Assembly (NCBI RefSeq): GCF_030398385.1
Contig: NZ_JAOAOQ010000018.1
Span: forward strand, 1 to 64,000
Reading direction: 5' to 3'
DNA length: 64,000 nucleotides
Source: Aquibium sp. ELW1220
GTDB taxonomy: Bacteria; Pseudomonadota; Alphaproteobacteria; Rhizobiales; Rhizobiaceae
The number at the start of each line of letters is the position of its first letter. The first letter of the stretch is position 1. Positions 18,157 through 31,100 of the stretch are shown here, piece after piece. Made by a program: the position numbers and the translations under genes. The notes under the pieces were generated by a model that saw only the letters and a list, made by a program, of their open reading frames with translations, was not told the origin of the DNA and made no database searches.

Positions 18157-19110
18157 ATGGCCGTACCGGACATCCTGAAGAAGAACCTGCGCATTCCGGT
18201 GGTCGGGTCGCCGCTCTTCATCATCTCGCACCCGCCGCTGGTGCTGGCGCAGTGCAAAGCCGGCGTCGTCGGATCGTTTCCGGCGCTGAATGCCCGCCCC
18301 GAGGCACAGCTCGACGAATGGTTGGCCGAGATCACCGAGACGCTGGCCGCCCATGACGCGGCGAACCCGGACCGCCCGGCCGCACCCTATGCGGTCAACC
18401 AGATCGTCCACAAGTCAAACACGCGCCTGCAGCACGATCTGGAGATGTGCGTGAAGTACAAGGTGCCCGTGGTGATCACGTCGCTCGGGGCGGTGGAGGA
18501 GGTCAACCAGGCCGTCCATTCCTATGGCGGCATCGTGCTGCACGACATCATTCACGACCGCCATGCCCGCAAGGCGATCGAGAAGGGTGCCGACGGGCTG
18601 ATCGCGGTCGCGACGGGCGCGGGCGGCCATGCCGGAACGCTGTCGCCCTTCGCGCTGGTGCAGGAGATCCGGCGCTGGTTCGACGGGCCGCTGCTGCTGT
18701 CCGGTTCGATCGCCAATGGCGGCGCCATTCTGGCCGCGCAGGCGATGGGTGCGGACATGGCCTATATCGGCTCGCCCTTCATCGCCACCGCCGAGGCGCG
18801 CGCCGAAGATGCCTACAAGGCCATGATCGTCGAGTCGAAGGCGGCGGACATCGTCTATTCCAACCTCTTTACGGGCGTGCACGGCAACTATCTGAAGGGA
18901 TCGATCGCCGCGCAGGGGCTCGATCCCGACAACCTGCCGGTCTCGGATCCCTCGAAGATGAACTTCGGCAGTTCCACGACCAAGGCCTGGAAGCACATCT
19001 GGGGCTGCGGCCAGGGGATCGGCGTGGTTGACGAGGTGGTTCCGGCGGCAGCGCTGGTGGACCGGCTGGCGAGCGAGTACGAAGCGGCGAAGCAGCGTCT
19101 CTTCGCCTGA
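18157..19110 (+). CDS. Nitronate monooxygenase (2-nitropropane dioxygenase family)
   Basis: FMN-dependent TIM-barrel oxygenase of 317 residues. N-terminal LRIPVVGSPLFIISHPPLV, the FMN phosphate-binding AGGHAGTLSPF (with the catalytic-region histidine), SGSIANGGAILAA and MGADMAYIGSPF are family features. It oxidises nitronates or, in some members, acts as an enoyl reductase-like flavoprotein; the true substrate is unknown. ATG at 18157 is chosen because the family starts here; a GTG at 18145 with GGGGAG in front is an alternative adding four residues. The frame is open far upstream but that is a shadow of the divergent gene. Confidence 0.9.
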   Translation: MAVPDILKKNLRIPVVGSPLFIISHPPLVLAQCKAGVVGSFPALNARPEAQLDEWLAEITETLAAHDAANPDRPAAPYAVNQIVHKSNTRLQHDLEMCVKYKVPVVITSLGAVEEVNQAVHSYGGIVLHDIIHDRHARKAIEKGADGLIAVATGAGGHAGTLSPFALVQEIRRWFDGPLLLSGSIANGGAILAAQAMGADMAYIGSPFIATAEARAEDAYKAMIVESKAADIVYSNLFTGVHGNYLKGSIAAQGLDPDNLPVSDPSKMNFGSSTTKAWKHIWGCGQGIGVVDEVVPAAALVDRLASEYEAAKQRLFA

Positions 19111-19152
19111 TCGAAGCCGCCAGGTCGGCGGATGCCGCCGGCAGGGCTTGCG

Positions 19153-20217
19153 TCAGGCAACCCGACGCTGCGCGCCGCCGTGATCGGGATACGCGTGCAT
19201 GACCGCGAGAACCTTTTCGCGGCATCGCTCGAAGGCGGCCACGCAATCCGGATCGAAGTGGCGTCCCGCCTGCTCGCGCAGGTGCTGGAAGGCGCGGTCG
19301 ACGGTCCAGGCGCACTTGTAGGCTCGCTCGGAGGTGAGGGCGTCGAACACGTCCGCCACCGCCGCTATGCGCCCGACGAGAGGGATGTCCTCGCCCGACA
19401 GGCCTTTCGGATAGCCGGATCCATCCCAGTGCTCGTGATGCGAGACGGCGATGGTGGCCGCGAGCTGGAGCAGGTCGCAGGACGAGCCGGCGAGGATCGC
19501 GGCGCCGATGCTCGTGTGCGTGTCGATGTGCGCGCGTTCGGATGCGGTGAGGCTTCCCTGCTTCAGGAGCACGTCGTCGCGGATGCCGACCTTGCCGATG
19601 TCGTGCATGGGAGCGGCGAGTTGCAGGTCGCGGCAGAACGCGTCCGACAGTCCGAGTTCCCTGGCGATGAGCGCCGAGTAGCGCGCCATGCGCAGGGTGT
19701 GGTCGGATGTCTCCTGATCCTTGTAGCCGGCGGCGAGCGTCAGCCGGTTGATGATTTCCTCCTCGCGGCGGCGCAGTTCGAGCGTCGCCATCTCCACCTC
19801 GCTGCGCAGCCACTCGGCCTGGTCGGCAAGCTTCAGCTGCACCTCGCAGAGCCGCGCGAGATTGGTCAGGCGCGCCTTGAACTCGACTGGCTCGAGAGGC
19901 TTGGTGAGAAACTCGACCGCGCCCGCCTTGATGGCGCGAAGTCGCAGATCGGCATCGTCGTCTGCGGTGATCATGACGATCGGCTTTTCGGCGAAGCGGC
20001 GATCCGCGCGGATGGCGGCGATCAGGTCGATCCCGTTCATGCCCGGCATCTGGTAGTCGACGAGAGCGATGTCGAAATGGATGTCGGGGAGATCGGCGAG
20101 CAGCCTGCCTGGATCGGGATAGGAGAGGACGGAGCAGCGACCGACCTGACGGACGAGCATCTCCATCAACATCAGGTTGGATCGGTTGTCCTCGACGATC
20201 AGGACGTTCAGTTGCAT
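19153..20217 (-). CDS. Response regulator with HD-GYP phosphodiesterase domain
   Basis: A 354-residue two-component output protein. The receiver domain (1-120) has the phospho-acceptor Asp54 in LVDYQMPG and the conserved Lys in LTKPLE. A helical linker leads to an HD-GYP domain (about 155-340) with HDIGKVG (205-211), HH at 260-261 and HWDGSGYP (GYP at 268-270), so it should hydrolyse cyclic di-GMP. It is last in a three-gene operon, nine bases after the hybrid kinase stop, and is the expected recipient of phosphate from the kinase Hpt domain. A paralogue lies at 45384-46427. Confidence 0.93.
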   Translation of the reverse strand: MQLNVLIVEDNRSNLMLMEMLVRQVGRCSVLSYPDPGRLLADLPDIHFDIALVDYQMPGMNGIDLIAAIRADRRFAEKPIVMITADDDADLRLRAIKAGAVEFLTKPLEPVEFKARLTNLARLCEVQLKLADQAEWLRSEVEMATLELRRREEEIINRLTLAAGYKDQETSDHTLRMARYSALIARELGLSDAFCRDLQLAAPMHDIGKVGIRDDVLLKQGSLTASERAHIDTHTSIGAAILAGSSCDLLQLAATIAVSHHEHWDGSGYPKGLSGEDIPLVGRIAAVADVFDALTSERAYKCAWTVDRAFQHLREQAGRHFDPDCVAAFERCREKVLAVMHAYPDHGGAQRRVA

Positions 20218-20226
20218 GCCATGCTC

Positions 20227-22461
20227 CTATGCCGCCTGCTGGCCCTGGGTGTCGTTCAACCGTGCGATCTCGGCGGCCACCCGCGCGAGTGCGGCTTCGT
20301 CCAGACGCGTCGACCGCAGACTCTCGGCGAGCTCCGCGACCTGCGTAAAGCCGAGATTGGAGGCCGAGCCCTTCAATGAATGCAGAGACCGGTCGAGAAG
20401 CTCGTGGTCGTGCGAGCCCATCGCCCGGTGCAGGTCCGACAACAGCGACGTCGCGTCATCGAAGAAGACGCCGAGCAGCTGTTCGAAGCCGTCCTGGCCG
20501 ATCGCTTCCACGAGTTCCTCGTACCGTCCTTCGTCGCGGATGCCTGCGGTCGGCGAGGCGGCAGCCGCCGGCGCCGAAACCGAAGCCTCGACCTGCCGAT
20601 CCAGCGCCATGCCGTGTGGTGCTGCCTGTCCGCCGTGCTCGGTCAATAACCTGGCGAGCCTTGCCGAACTGATCGGCTTCGCCTCGAAGCCGTTCATGCC
20701 GACTTCCATGCAGAGATTGCGGTCGGTGTCGGAGGCGTTCGCCGTCATGGCGACGATGGGAACGCGGCCCAGGATGCCGTCGAGCCTGCGGATTTCGCGG
20801 GTGGCGGCGATGCCGTCCATCACGGGCATCTGCATGTCCATCAGGATCAGGTCGTAGAGATGATCCCTGGCCATCGCCACCGCCTCGGCGCCGTCGACGG
20901 CAATCGTGACCGACTGTCCGAGGCGTTCCAGAAACCGGGTCGCGACCTGCCTGTTCACCTCGTTGTCCTCGACGAGCAGGATGTCGAGGCAGGGTGGCGG
21001 CACGGAAGCCACCGGCTGTTCGGCCATGGGTGCCTGTGCCGGAGCGCGCTCGGCCGGAACCTCGAACCAGAACAGGCTGCCGCGGCCCGGCGCGCTTTCG
21101 ACGCCGATCTCGCCGCCGAGGCTTTCGACGATGCGCTTGCAGATCGCCAGTCCGAGCCCGGTGCCGCCATAGCGACGGCTGATCGTGCCGTCGACCTGGC
21201 TGAAGGCGTTGAACAGGCGGTGGAGCGCGTCCTTGGGGATGCCGATGCCGGTGTCGGAGATCTCGAAGCGCAGACGCGGACTGCCGTCGGGCGAACGCGA
21301 GTCTGAGGCCTTGACGTGGATCGTGCCGTTTTCGGTGAACTTCACCGCATTGCTGACCAGGTTCAGCACCACGCGGCGCAGCTGCGTGGGGTCGCCATAG
21401 TACCAGCTTTCGCCTTCGATCCCGCAGGAGCAGGTCAGCGTGTCCCCCTGTTCTCTGGCGCGGCCCTCCATGATGCGCAGCGAATCCTTCACCAGCGCAC
21501 GCGCATCGAAGGGCAGGTTCTCGGCCGGCTGCTCGCCGTGCTCCAGCTTGGCGAAATCGAGGATCTCGTTGATCACCTCGAGCAGCGCCGTGCCGGAGCT
21601 GGTGATCACCCGCACGTTCTCGCGGTTCTCCGCCGAGAGCGTCGTGCCGGACATCAGTTCGGCCATGCCGAGGATGGCGTTCAGCGGCGTGCGGATCTCG
21701 TGGCCCACCGTGGCCATGAACTGCGACTTGGCGCGGTTGCCGGCCTCGGCGGCCTCATATGCCTCCGAGAGTTTCTCCGTCATCCGCTCCAGATGTTCTG
21801 AAGCCCTGCGCATCACGGAAAGCTGGCGCTTCAGGTTGAGGACCAGCAGCCCGATCGACATCATCAGCGCCACGACGAAGATGGCAGCGATGTTCTGCAG
21901 GCGCATGACGAAGTCGCGTGAATCGGCGCGCGCGGTCGAAACGGATGCGTTGGTGAAGGTCAGGAGGTCGTTGGTGTGCTGCAGGAGTTCGGGCAGTTTC
22001 GCGCGCAGGTCGACCAGCGCGGACGTCGTCAGCGAATTGCCGCGAGCGATATCGTTGAACACCGGCTCGATGCCGAGCACGATCTCGCGCACCTGGTTGC
22101 GCCGGTTGCTGATCCGCTCGCTGGCGACGAAATGTGGCGCGTACTGCCCGTTGTCGAGGATCGACAGCCGGGAATAGAGGATGTCGTAGCGGGTGATGAG
22201 GTTCTTCAGCGTCGCCGCATCGCTCGTTTCCGATGCGCCGTGCAGTCTCTCCGAAAGCGTGCGGGCTTCCCGGTCGAGCTGGTAGACCGCCCAGAGCGCG
22301 TCCTCGCGGATGGAGTCCTGGAGCGAATTCTGTCTCGACGACAGGTGCAGGAAGGCTCCGGCAAGCGCCAGCATCAGCCCGACCGACAGCGCGATCAGGT
22401 ATCTGGTCGTCCTGCCGGCCTTCCGGACGGCCTCGCGGCTGGCGGCGAAGTCGGCTTTCAA
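20227..22461 (-). CDS. Hybrid sensor histidine kinase with receiver and Hpt domains
   Basis: A 744-residue inner-membrane kinase. It has TM1 (about 22-42), a 140-residue periplasmic helical sensor region, TM2 (about 190-210), HisKA with phospho-accepting His254 (VGHEIRTPL), HATPase (N-box [10 protein letters not shown]1 SDTGIGIP, G2 GGTGLGLAI), a receiver with Asp542 (ILMDMQMP) and a C-terminal Hpt with His694 (SLHSLKGSA). The full phosphorelay in one chain should pass phosphate to the HD-GYP regulator encoded next. Its start overlaps by four bases the stop of a small periplasmic oxidoreductase-like protein, pointing to a sensor partner. Confidence 0.95.
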   Translation of the reverse strand: MKADFAASREAVRKAGRTTRYLIALSVGLMLALAGAFLHLSSRQNSLQDSIREDALWAVYQLDREARTLSERLHGASETSDAATLKNLITRYDILYSRLSILDNGQYAPHFVASERISNRRNQVREIVLGIEPVFNDIARGNSLTTSALVDLRAKLPELLQHTNDLLTFTNASVSTARADSRDFVMRLQNIAAIFVVALMMSIGLLVLNLKRQLSVMRRASEHLERMTEKLSEAYEAAEAGNRAKSQFMATVGHEIRTPLNAILGMAELMSGTTLSAENRENVRVITSSGTALLEVINEILDFAKLEHGEQPAENLPFDARALVKDSLRIMEGRAREQGDTLTCSCGIEGESWYYGDPTQLRRVVLNLVSNAVKFTENGTIHVKASDSRSPDGSPRLRFEISDTGIGIPKDALHRLFNAFSQVDGTISRRYGGTGLGLAICKRIVESLGGEIGVESAPGRGSLFWFEVPAERAPAQAPMAEQPVASVPPPCLDILLVEDNEVNRQVATRFLERLGQSVTIAVDGAEAVAMARDHLYDLILMDMQMPVMDGIAATREIRRLDGILGRVPIVAMTANASDTDRNLCMEVGMNGFEAKPISSARLARLLTEHGGQAAPHGMALDRQVEASVSAPAAAASPTAGIRDEGRYEELVEAIGQDGFEQLLGVFFDDATSLLSDLHRAMGSHDHELLDRSLHSLKGSASNLGFTQVAELAESLRSTRLDEAALARVAAEIARLNDTQGQQAA

Positions 22462-22961
22462 TCGACGACCTCGATTTCCTTGATCTGCCAGACCGAGCGC
22501 GAGAAGTACTTCTCGTTATAGAGCTCGGGGTGCTTGTCGAAGGGGTAGATCATGAAGAGCGGTCCCTTGTCGCGGACCGACATCTCCTCGCCGTTCATGC
22601 GGATCGCCAGCATGGTGGGGAAATCCTGCGCATCCTCCATCGGCACTTCGGCCGAATAGTCGTTCAGCGCCTTGACGATCAGCGTCTTCCCCTGTGCGCC
22701 GGCGGCATCGAGGATCGCCTTCAGGAGCGGGCCTTCGAACGCCACCTTTCCCTCGGTCCAGGGGGTCTCCATCGTCGCGGTGCGCCTCTCGAGCGCCTCG
22801 AGCATGGCCTTGTCGAAGGTGGCGACGCCGTCGCCGTTGGTGTTGGCGATGTCGCCGGTGATGGTCAGCACCGTCTCGCCGGCCGGCTCGCCGAGCGGAG
22901 CGGCCAGCGCCGTGGTTATCGATAGGAGCGCGAATGCGCAGCCCGCAAGCAAGGTCTTCAT
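22458..22961 (-). CDS. Periplasmic molybdopterin-oxidoreductase-like domain protein
   Basis: A 167-residue exported protein (signal peptide 1-20, ending ALA/APLG). The body, with [39 protein letters not shown] and [14 protein letters not shown], resembles the small oxidored_molyb-like fold seen in sulfite-oxidase/YedY proteins. No cysteine for molybdenum coordination remains in the mature protein, so it is probably a binding rather than catalytic domain. It is first in the operon with the hybrid kinase and overlaps it by four bases (ATGA). Presenting a ligand to the kinase periplasmic domain is the simplest role, but this is inferred. Confidence 0.8.
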   Translation of the reverse strand: MKTLLAGCAFALLSITTALAAPLGEPAGETVLTITGDIANTNGDGVATFDKAMLEALERRTATMETPWTEGKVAFEGPLLKAILDAAGAQGKTLIVKALNDYSAEVPMEDAQDFPTMLAIRMNGEEMSVRDKGPLFMIYPFDKHPELYNEKYFSRSVWQIKEIEVVD

Positions 22962-23340
22962 CTGGACAGGCCCCCAAGGTGTGCGCGAGCGTCGTCGTCG
23001 GCAGGAGGACGTCCTGCCCGCGGTCGCGGCTATCATGGTCGAGGAACACACCGCCGGTTCGACCGGCCGGGGATGAAGCGGCGTCATGCCTTTGCCGCGC
23101 CGATGCGACAATTCTCCCCCATGACGACCGGCCTAGCACGCCTCCCGTTGAAGGCCGGTGAAGCCGATCCGTGCAAATTGAACGATCGCGGCAGGATGCG
23201 GCGGTTCCTGCCGAAGTCAAGGCAGGAGCGGCGTTCACGGAGAAGCGGGTCTACCGGCAATGCAGCTGCCAGAAACACCGAAAGGCCCCGCGAAGGGCCT
23301 TCCGGCAAGCATGGTCCTTAGGCCGGTGGCCGAGGGCGGA
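22962..23340. other. Intergenic region between signalling operon and CoxM-like gene
   Basis: About 380 bases without a credible gene; open frames on both strands lack recognisable products. It should hold the promoter of the minus-strand signalling operon (immediately above 22961) and holds a terminator-like hairpin for the CoxSLM-like operon that ends at 23341 (separate entry). Confidence 0.5.
23281..23303 (-). terminator. Intrinsic terminator candidate after CoxM-like gene
   Basis: On the minus strand, AAGGCCC and GGGCCTT form a stem around TTCGCG, extendable by a G-T and a G-C pair, and are followed by TCGGTGTTTC. It lies about 40-60 bases beyond the stop of the FAD subunit gene and would end the three-gene operon. 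Confidence 0.5.
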
Positions 23341-24141
23341 TCAGCCCCTGGCGGCGGTCACGGCGCGCCTGGCCATCACCACCACGAGGTTGGCGCGGTA
23401 GTCGGCCGAGGCATGGATGTCCGACATCATGCCGTCGGCCGGCAGCGTCATCCCGTCGAGCGCCGAAGCGTCGAAACTCGACGACAGGGCGGCCTCCATC
23501 TCGGCCGAGCGGAAGACGCCGGTGTCGCCGGCGCCCGTCACAGCCACCTTCACGCCGTCGCCGCCCTTGGCCACGAAGACGCCTGCCATCGCATAGCGCG
23601 AAGCCGGGTTCCGGAACTTCTGGTAGGCTGCCTTCTCGGGCGCGGTGAAGCGGATGGCGGTCACGATCTCGCCGTCGCCCAGCGCGGTCTCGAACAGGCC
23701 GGTGAAGAAGTCCTCGGCCGCGATCTCGCGCGTATTGGTCACCACCGTGGCGCCGAGCGCCAGGAGTGCGGCCGGATAGTCGGCCGCCGGGTCGTTGTTG
23801 GCGACAGATCCGCCGATCGTGCCGAGATGGCGCACGTGCGGATCACCGATACCGCCGGCCAGCCTGGCGAAGGCGGGGCAGGCGGCGGCGAGCTCGCCGT
23901 TGCCGGCGACCTCGGCATGGGTCGTGCCAGCGCCGATCGTGACCGTGGAGCCCGCCACGGTGACGCCCTTCAGCGCCGTGATGTGGCGCAGGTCGATCAG
24001 GTCGCTGGGGGCCGCCAGCCTGGTCTTCATCGCAGGGATCAGCGTCATGCCGCCCGACACCAGCTTGGCTTCGCCATTGGCGGCGAGCAGGCTTGCGGCT
24101 TCCTCGACCGAGGCGGCGCGGTGATAGTTCACGGAATACAT
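23341..24141 (-). CDS. FAD-binding subunit of a xanthine dehydrogenase/CoxM-type molybdenum hydroxylase
   Basis: Medium subunit, 266 residues, carrying FAD for electron transfer from the [2Fe-2S] subunit to the acceptor. The N-terminal YHRAASVEEAASLLAANG, the FAD-binding LVSGGMTLIPAMK and the second motif TIGGSVANNDPAADYPAALL are typical of CoxM/CutM. It is last in the operon (small, large, medium order on the minus strand) and is separated from the large-subunit gene by 137 bases. Confidence 0.92.
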   Translation of the reverse strand: MYSVNYHRAASVEEAASLLAANGEAKLVSGGMTLIPAMKTRLAAPSDLIDLRHITALKGVTVAGSTVTIGAGTTHAEVAGNGELAAACPAFARLAGGIGDPHVRHLGTIGGSVANNDPAADYPAALLALGATVVTNTREIAAEDFFTGLFETALGDGEIVTAIRFTAPEKAAYQKFRNPASRYAMAGVFVAKGGDGVKVAVTGAGDTGVFRSAEMEAALSSSFDASALDGMTLPADGMMSDIHASADYRANLVVVMARRAVTAARG

Positions 24142-24278
24142 GGTCTCGTCTCCTTTCGGGATGGCGGGGCGGGAGAGGGGGCTGGCGTGCCGGCTGCCGC
24201 CGGCTGCCCGGTCCCCATCTCCTGCCGCTGCGCGTTCATCCCATTCTGGTTGTCACTCGTCTCTATCAGTGTCCGATG

Positions 24279-26633
<2,355 letters not shown>

Positions 26634-26793
26634 GTCCAAACCTCCTCCAGAATTGCTTTGCACGTTGCGGCTGACGGCAGTCACGGCGATGCGGCCGGGG
26701 CGGAATGGCGGTCGGGAACCGGAAGCGCCGTCCCGCTGGACGGCGATGCGACGGTCCCTGGCGCCTCCTCCTCCCGCGCCCGGGCCTCGCCGG

Positions 26794-27282
<489 letters not shown>

Positions 27283-27633
27283 CGATCTCCTCCTGTGCCT
27301 GTCTCTTGGATGGGTCTGCGCCGACGACGCGCAGTCAGGTCGAGGCGAGATTACCGAAGCGCCGGAAAGAGTCCATCGGCAAGCGGGTGAATATTCGGTG
27401 GTGCAGCGTCTCGACCGAGGGGGGCGGAGAGGTGCCGCGCGGGCGCTTCTCGCGCGGGCAGGGCCCGCGAACCCGAGGGGACACCCCACCATGCCGCCTC
27501 CACCGATGTTTCCGCGCCTGCATGGCCATGCGGGGCCGGTCCGCGAGGGTGCGGCCCGGGGCCGTCCCGCGCCGCACTCGACCGGGGTCTCCGCGCGGGC
27601 GCGCCGGGAGTTCCGATTTGTCGCGCTTGGCGC
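27283..27633. other. Intergenic region between CoxS-like gene and tRNA-Thr
   Basis: About 350 bases with no recognisable gene. The part near 27283 must contain the promoter of the minus-strand molybdenum hydroxylase operon. GC-rich direct repeats of CGCGCGGGC occur at about 27437-27465. No terminator or RNA gene is evident apart from the tRNA promoter that follows. Confidence 0.45.
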
Positions 27634-27662
27634 TTGAACTTTGCGCCCGATGCCGTTATCAG
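27634..27662 (+). promoter_or_regulatory. Candidate promoter for tRNA-Thr
   Basis: TTGAAC at 27634-27639 and TATCAG at 27657-27662 with 17 bases between. The -10 match is weak, but position (about 40 bases before the mature tRNA) and spacing fit. Confidence 0.4.
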
Positions 27663-27702
27663 GCGCACACGATCCGGTGCCGTGTAGAACTGCGCCGCGA
27701 GG

Positions 27703-27778
27703 GCCGCTTTAGCTCAGTCGGTAGAGCACATCATTCGTAATGATGGGGTCGCGTGTTCGAGTCACGCAAGCGGCACCA
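27703..27778 (+). tRNA. tRNA-Thr (anticodon CGT)
   Basis: Complete cloverleaf: acceptor arms GCCGCTT (27703-27709) and AAGCGGC (27768-27774), D-arm with AGCTCAGTCGGTAGAGC, anticodon stem CATCA/TGATG around the loop TTCGTAA (anticodon CGT, reading ACG), T-arm GCGTG-TTCGAGT-CACGC, discriminator A at 27775 and an encoded CCA at 27776-27778. It lies 380 bases before the rhs gene, and tRNA 3' ends are common island integration points. Confidence 0.97.
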
Positions 27779-28018
27779 CTTATCTTCTTAATCCCGCCGG
27801 CCGACCCGTCCACTACGCAGTGCGAAGCCTGGTCTGGCGGCCCACCGTCTTTTGGACACCTCCGCCGGAGCGTCGCAGCCCTTTCAGCCGAGGCTCGCAT
27901 GTCAGCGGCCGGAGCGCGGGTGGCGTCGATGGCCGGATGGTGGCAGCTGTCGTGATTCCATCGGCAGGCGTCTGTTGCGCCGACGGGACTGCGCGTGGGA
28001 CACCTTCGCGATCCTTCA

Positions 28019-28038
28019 GGCCGCAATCATTTGCGGCC
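28019..28038. repeat. Perfect hairpin GGCCGCAA-TCAT-TTGCGGCC
   Basis: Two 8-base arms flank TCAT, giving a 20-base dyad that is perfect in the arms. No T-run follows. It may be an operator or a weak structural terminator; it lies about 120 bases before the rhs start. Confidence 0.5.
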
Positions 28039-28099
28039 GCTCTGCGTGGCTTATCCACAACCGAAGATATGCGTCCCGTAAAATTACCTGAGAGCCAGA

Positions 28100-28128
28100 T
28101 TGACTGTGACGATCGGCGCGATCAATCT
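28100..28128 (+). promoter_or_regulatory. Candidate promoter for rhs
   Basis: TTGACT at 28100-28105 and CAATCT at 28123-28128 with a 17-base spacer, 32 bases before the rhs ATG. The -35 is strong and the -10 moderate. Confidence 0.35.
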
Positions 28129-28160
28129 CGCGTCTGGGGTGTATCGGGCGGGGAAAGATC

Positions 28161-31100
28161 ATGCGGCTGCTTTCACAAGCGGTTATCGCTGCAGTATTTT
28201 TTTGTCTTCAGGTTGTGATTGCCTCCGGCCAAGGTCTGGCCCCTGCGGAGCGCGCGCCGGGCGGCCTCGGCAGTGCGGCGCCGGCCGTCCCGCCCGGCAA
28301 GGCGCCCGACGCCGCCGGCGGGCTTGGCAATGCCGGCGCCCCGCTGACCGGGGAGGAGGACGCCGAAGCCGCAGACGCAGAAGGCGCGGAGGAGGAGGAG
28401 GAAGCCGTCGCCGAAGAGAAGGCGCAGGAGAAGGTTCTCGCGCCTGCGGCGGCCGAGAGCATGGCGGTGGCCGCCGCGTCCTCGCCGACCGGCGGCATCC
28501 GGCCGCCGGACGCCAAGCCCGAACCGAACTTTCCCGAAGCCAGGGGCAACGGCTCGCTGAACTACCGCCTGCCGATCCCGCTGCCGGAGTTCCGCGGGCT
28601 GCAACCCGACATCGCGCTGAACTACAATTCCTCGCGCAAGACGAGGACGAGCGGTCTCTACCAGGGTTGGCTGGGCTATGGCTGGGGCCTCGACGGCTTT
28701 TCCGTCATCGAGCGCGGCCGGCCGCGCAACGGGGTGCCGTCCTATGGGGCGGAGGACGTCCACTATCTCAACGGCGTACCGCTCGTGGCCTGCACGGCCC
28801 AGCCCCAGGGCACGACCAGCCCGTCCTGCCAGGCCGGCACGGGCGGGACGCATTCGACCGAGGTGGAGAGCTACCAGCGCATCCGCTTCGACGCGGCGCA
28901 GAACCGGTGGGAGATCACGGCGCGCGACGGCACGAAGACAATCTTCCAGTCGGTGGGGGCCATCGCGTCGGCGGGCACGCTGACGCCCGGCACGGACGAG
29001 CACGACATCGCCTACCGCTATCGCTGGCTGCCGACGAGCGTGGTCGACACGTTCGGCAACACGGTTACGTTCGGCTACACCTGCCCGGAACTGCCGACCT
29101 GCTATCCGGACGTGGTTTCGTATCCCGGCGGCGAGGCGCGGTTTTACCGGCAGAACCGACCTGACCATCTGCTGGTGGGCAATGGCCGCAAGCTGTCGCG
29201 GATCGGCGAGCGTGTCGTGACGATCAAGGTATCGTCGGGCGGCGCGCTGAGGGCCGCTTATGCGCTGGAATACAACCAGGCGCCGGTGTCGAACGCCTCG
29301 CGGCTGATCAAGGTGCGGCAGTTCGGCCGCGACGCCACGGTGAGTGGCGCGGGCGTGGTGAGCGGCGGCAGCGAGCGGCCGCAGACGGTGTTCGCATACA
29401 AGGATTTTGCGGCGCAGTATGACGAGGTGGTCGCGTCGCCAACCGTGACGGGCCTGCTGGCGCTCAATCCGATGGACACCAGTTACAGGTTCGTCGAAGA
29501 CCTCAACAATGACGGGCGGCACGAGCTCATAGGTGGGGCCAGCAACAGTTCTTCGGCCAGCATCCGCTCATTCTCGACGGGCAACGTGGTCGCCACGCAT
29601 CCCAGCCTGTCGCTGCCGTCTAACGAGATGGAAACGCGAACCGTGGCCAATATCGGCCGGTTCGACGGCCAAAAGAAGGAGAGCTTCGCCCTCATCAAGC
29701 GCAACAGCGGCGGAGCGCGGGTCTATGCCTTCAACGATGACCTTTCGCACGTCCAGTCCTGGTGCTCGGATGCGACGGGTCCGCTGGCTGCTGCCTGTGC
29801 GCAGGTCACGTCGCAGACGTCAGTTTTTGCCAAGCGTTACATCGTGGACCCTGATGGGGACGGCGTAGAGCAGATGTTTCAAACGACGCATGCCGACGGG
29901 AATCTCCATGTCAAGAGTTTTTATGGCGACGGAATAGATCGACTTTTCGACGAAGAGGGTCGAAAAATTGCTGAATATGATGGTGTTGAATGGATTCGCT
30001 ATAATATACGACTAAGAAAGCCGAATGGATCCAATTTCGGATCATCAAATATTAAAAATTCTCGGGCGATAATCGGCGACTACAACGGTGATGGCGTCGA
30101 TGATCTGTTCTATTCGTTGACACAACAAGGAGCCTGCAGCGAGTCCGGCGGATGCTCGTCCAGCAATGAATGGCACGTTCTGCTCGGCACCGGCGATCGC
30201 TTCATCGTCCTGGCTAGAAACGGCTCCGGCCAGTCCCAGTCGGGCGGTGAACAGTCCGGGATGACCGATGCCGGCGACCTGGATGGAGACGGCCGCGATG
30301 AACTCTACGTCGCCACCGCATCGGGATATCCTCTGCAGAACCCTTCTTCGTCAGGCGACAAGTATTCAACCGTTCTTTACAGCTTCCGCATTACGTCGAG
30401 CGGCTTCGTCCGCACCAGTGTCGGCACGACCAAGTACAGCGAGAGCGTCGCGGACTTCAACGGCGACGGACTTGGCGACACCATCTACCTTTCGGTCTCC
30501 TGCGGCTACCAAGGCGACCTCGACGTCTGCTACTACACCCGCAAAGCCCGCCTTTCGAAGGTCGGGACCGCCCTTCCGAACCTTATGATCTCGGCGACGG
30601 ACCAGCTCGGCGGGGTGGCGCAGTTCGAGTACAAGCCGTCGACGGTATGGCAGAACGATTTTCTGCCCTATTCGACGCCGACGGTGACGAAGATCGCGAT
30701 CGATGACGGCCGCGGGCAGGTCGCCACGCACCAGTTCGCCTATGAGGGCGGGCTGTTCGATCCGCCGTCGCGCAAATTCCTCGGCTTCCGCAAGGTGATC
30801 GAGACCAAGCCGCTGGCGTCGGGCGAGACGGTCGCGCCGACGGTGGAGACCACCTACCGCCAGGATCTGGCGAGCTACGGCCTGCCGGAAGTGACTATCC
30901 ACAAGGACGGCGGCGGCGTGGTGCGCAAGCAGGTCGCCGAGGCCTACGCGACCAACCTCGCGGCGATGCCCTACTGGGCGAAGAACGTCTCGACCACGAC
31001 GACGCTGACGGAGGATGCGTCGGTCTCGCTGCTCACCGAGCGCAGCTTCGACGACTGGGGCAACCTGCTTGCCACGAAGGACCATGGCCGCACCGACGCC

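Larger units (their letters stand above)
27779..28160. other. Intergenic region between tRNA-Thr and rhs
   Basis: About 380 bases with no credible gene. Visible elements are a 20-base perfect hairpin (28019-28038), an exact TTATCCACA DnaA-box match at 28051-28059 and a promoter-like pair before rhs (28100-28128). I found no copy of the tRNA 3' end that would mark an integration site. Confidence 0.5.

Noticed and set aside
28051-28059. Replication origin at the DnaA box
   Set aside because: Only one box, no AT-rich unwinding region or repeated boxes, and no dnaA or repABC gene nearby.
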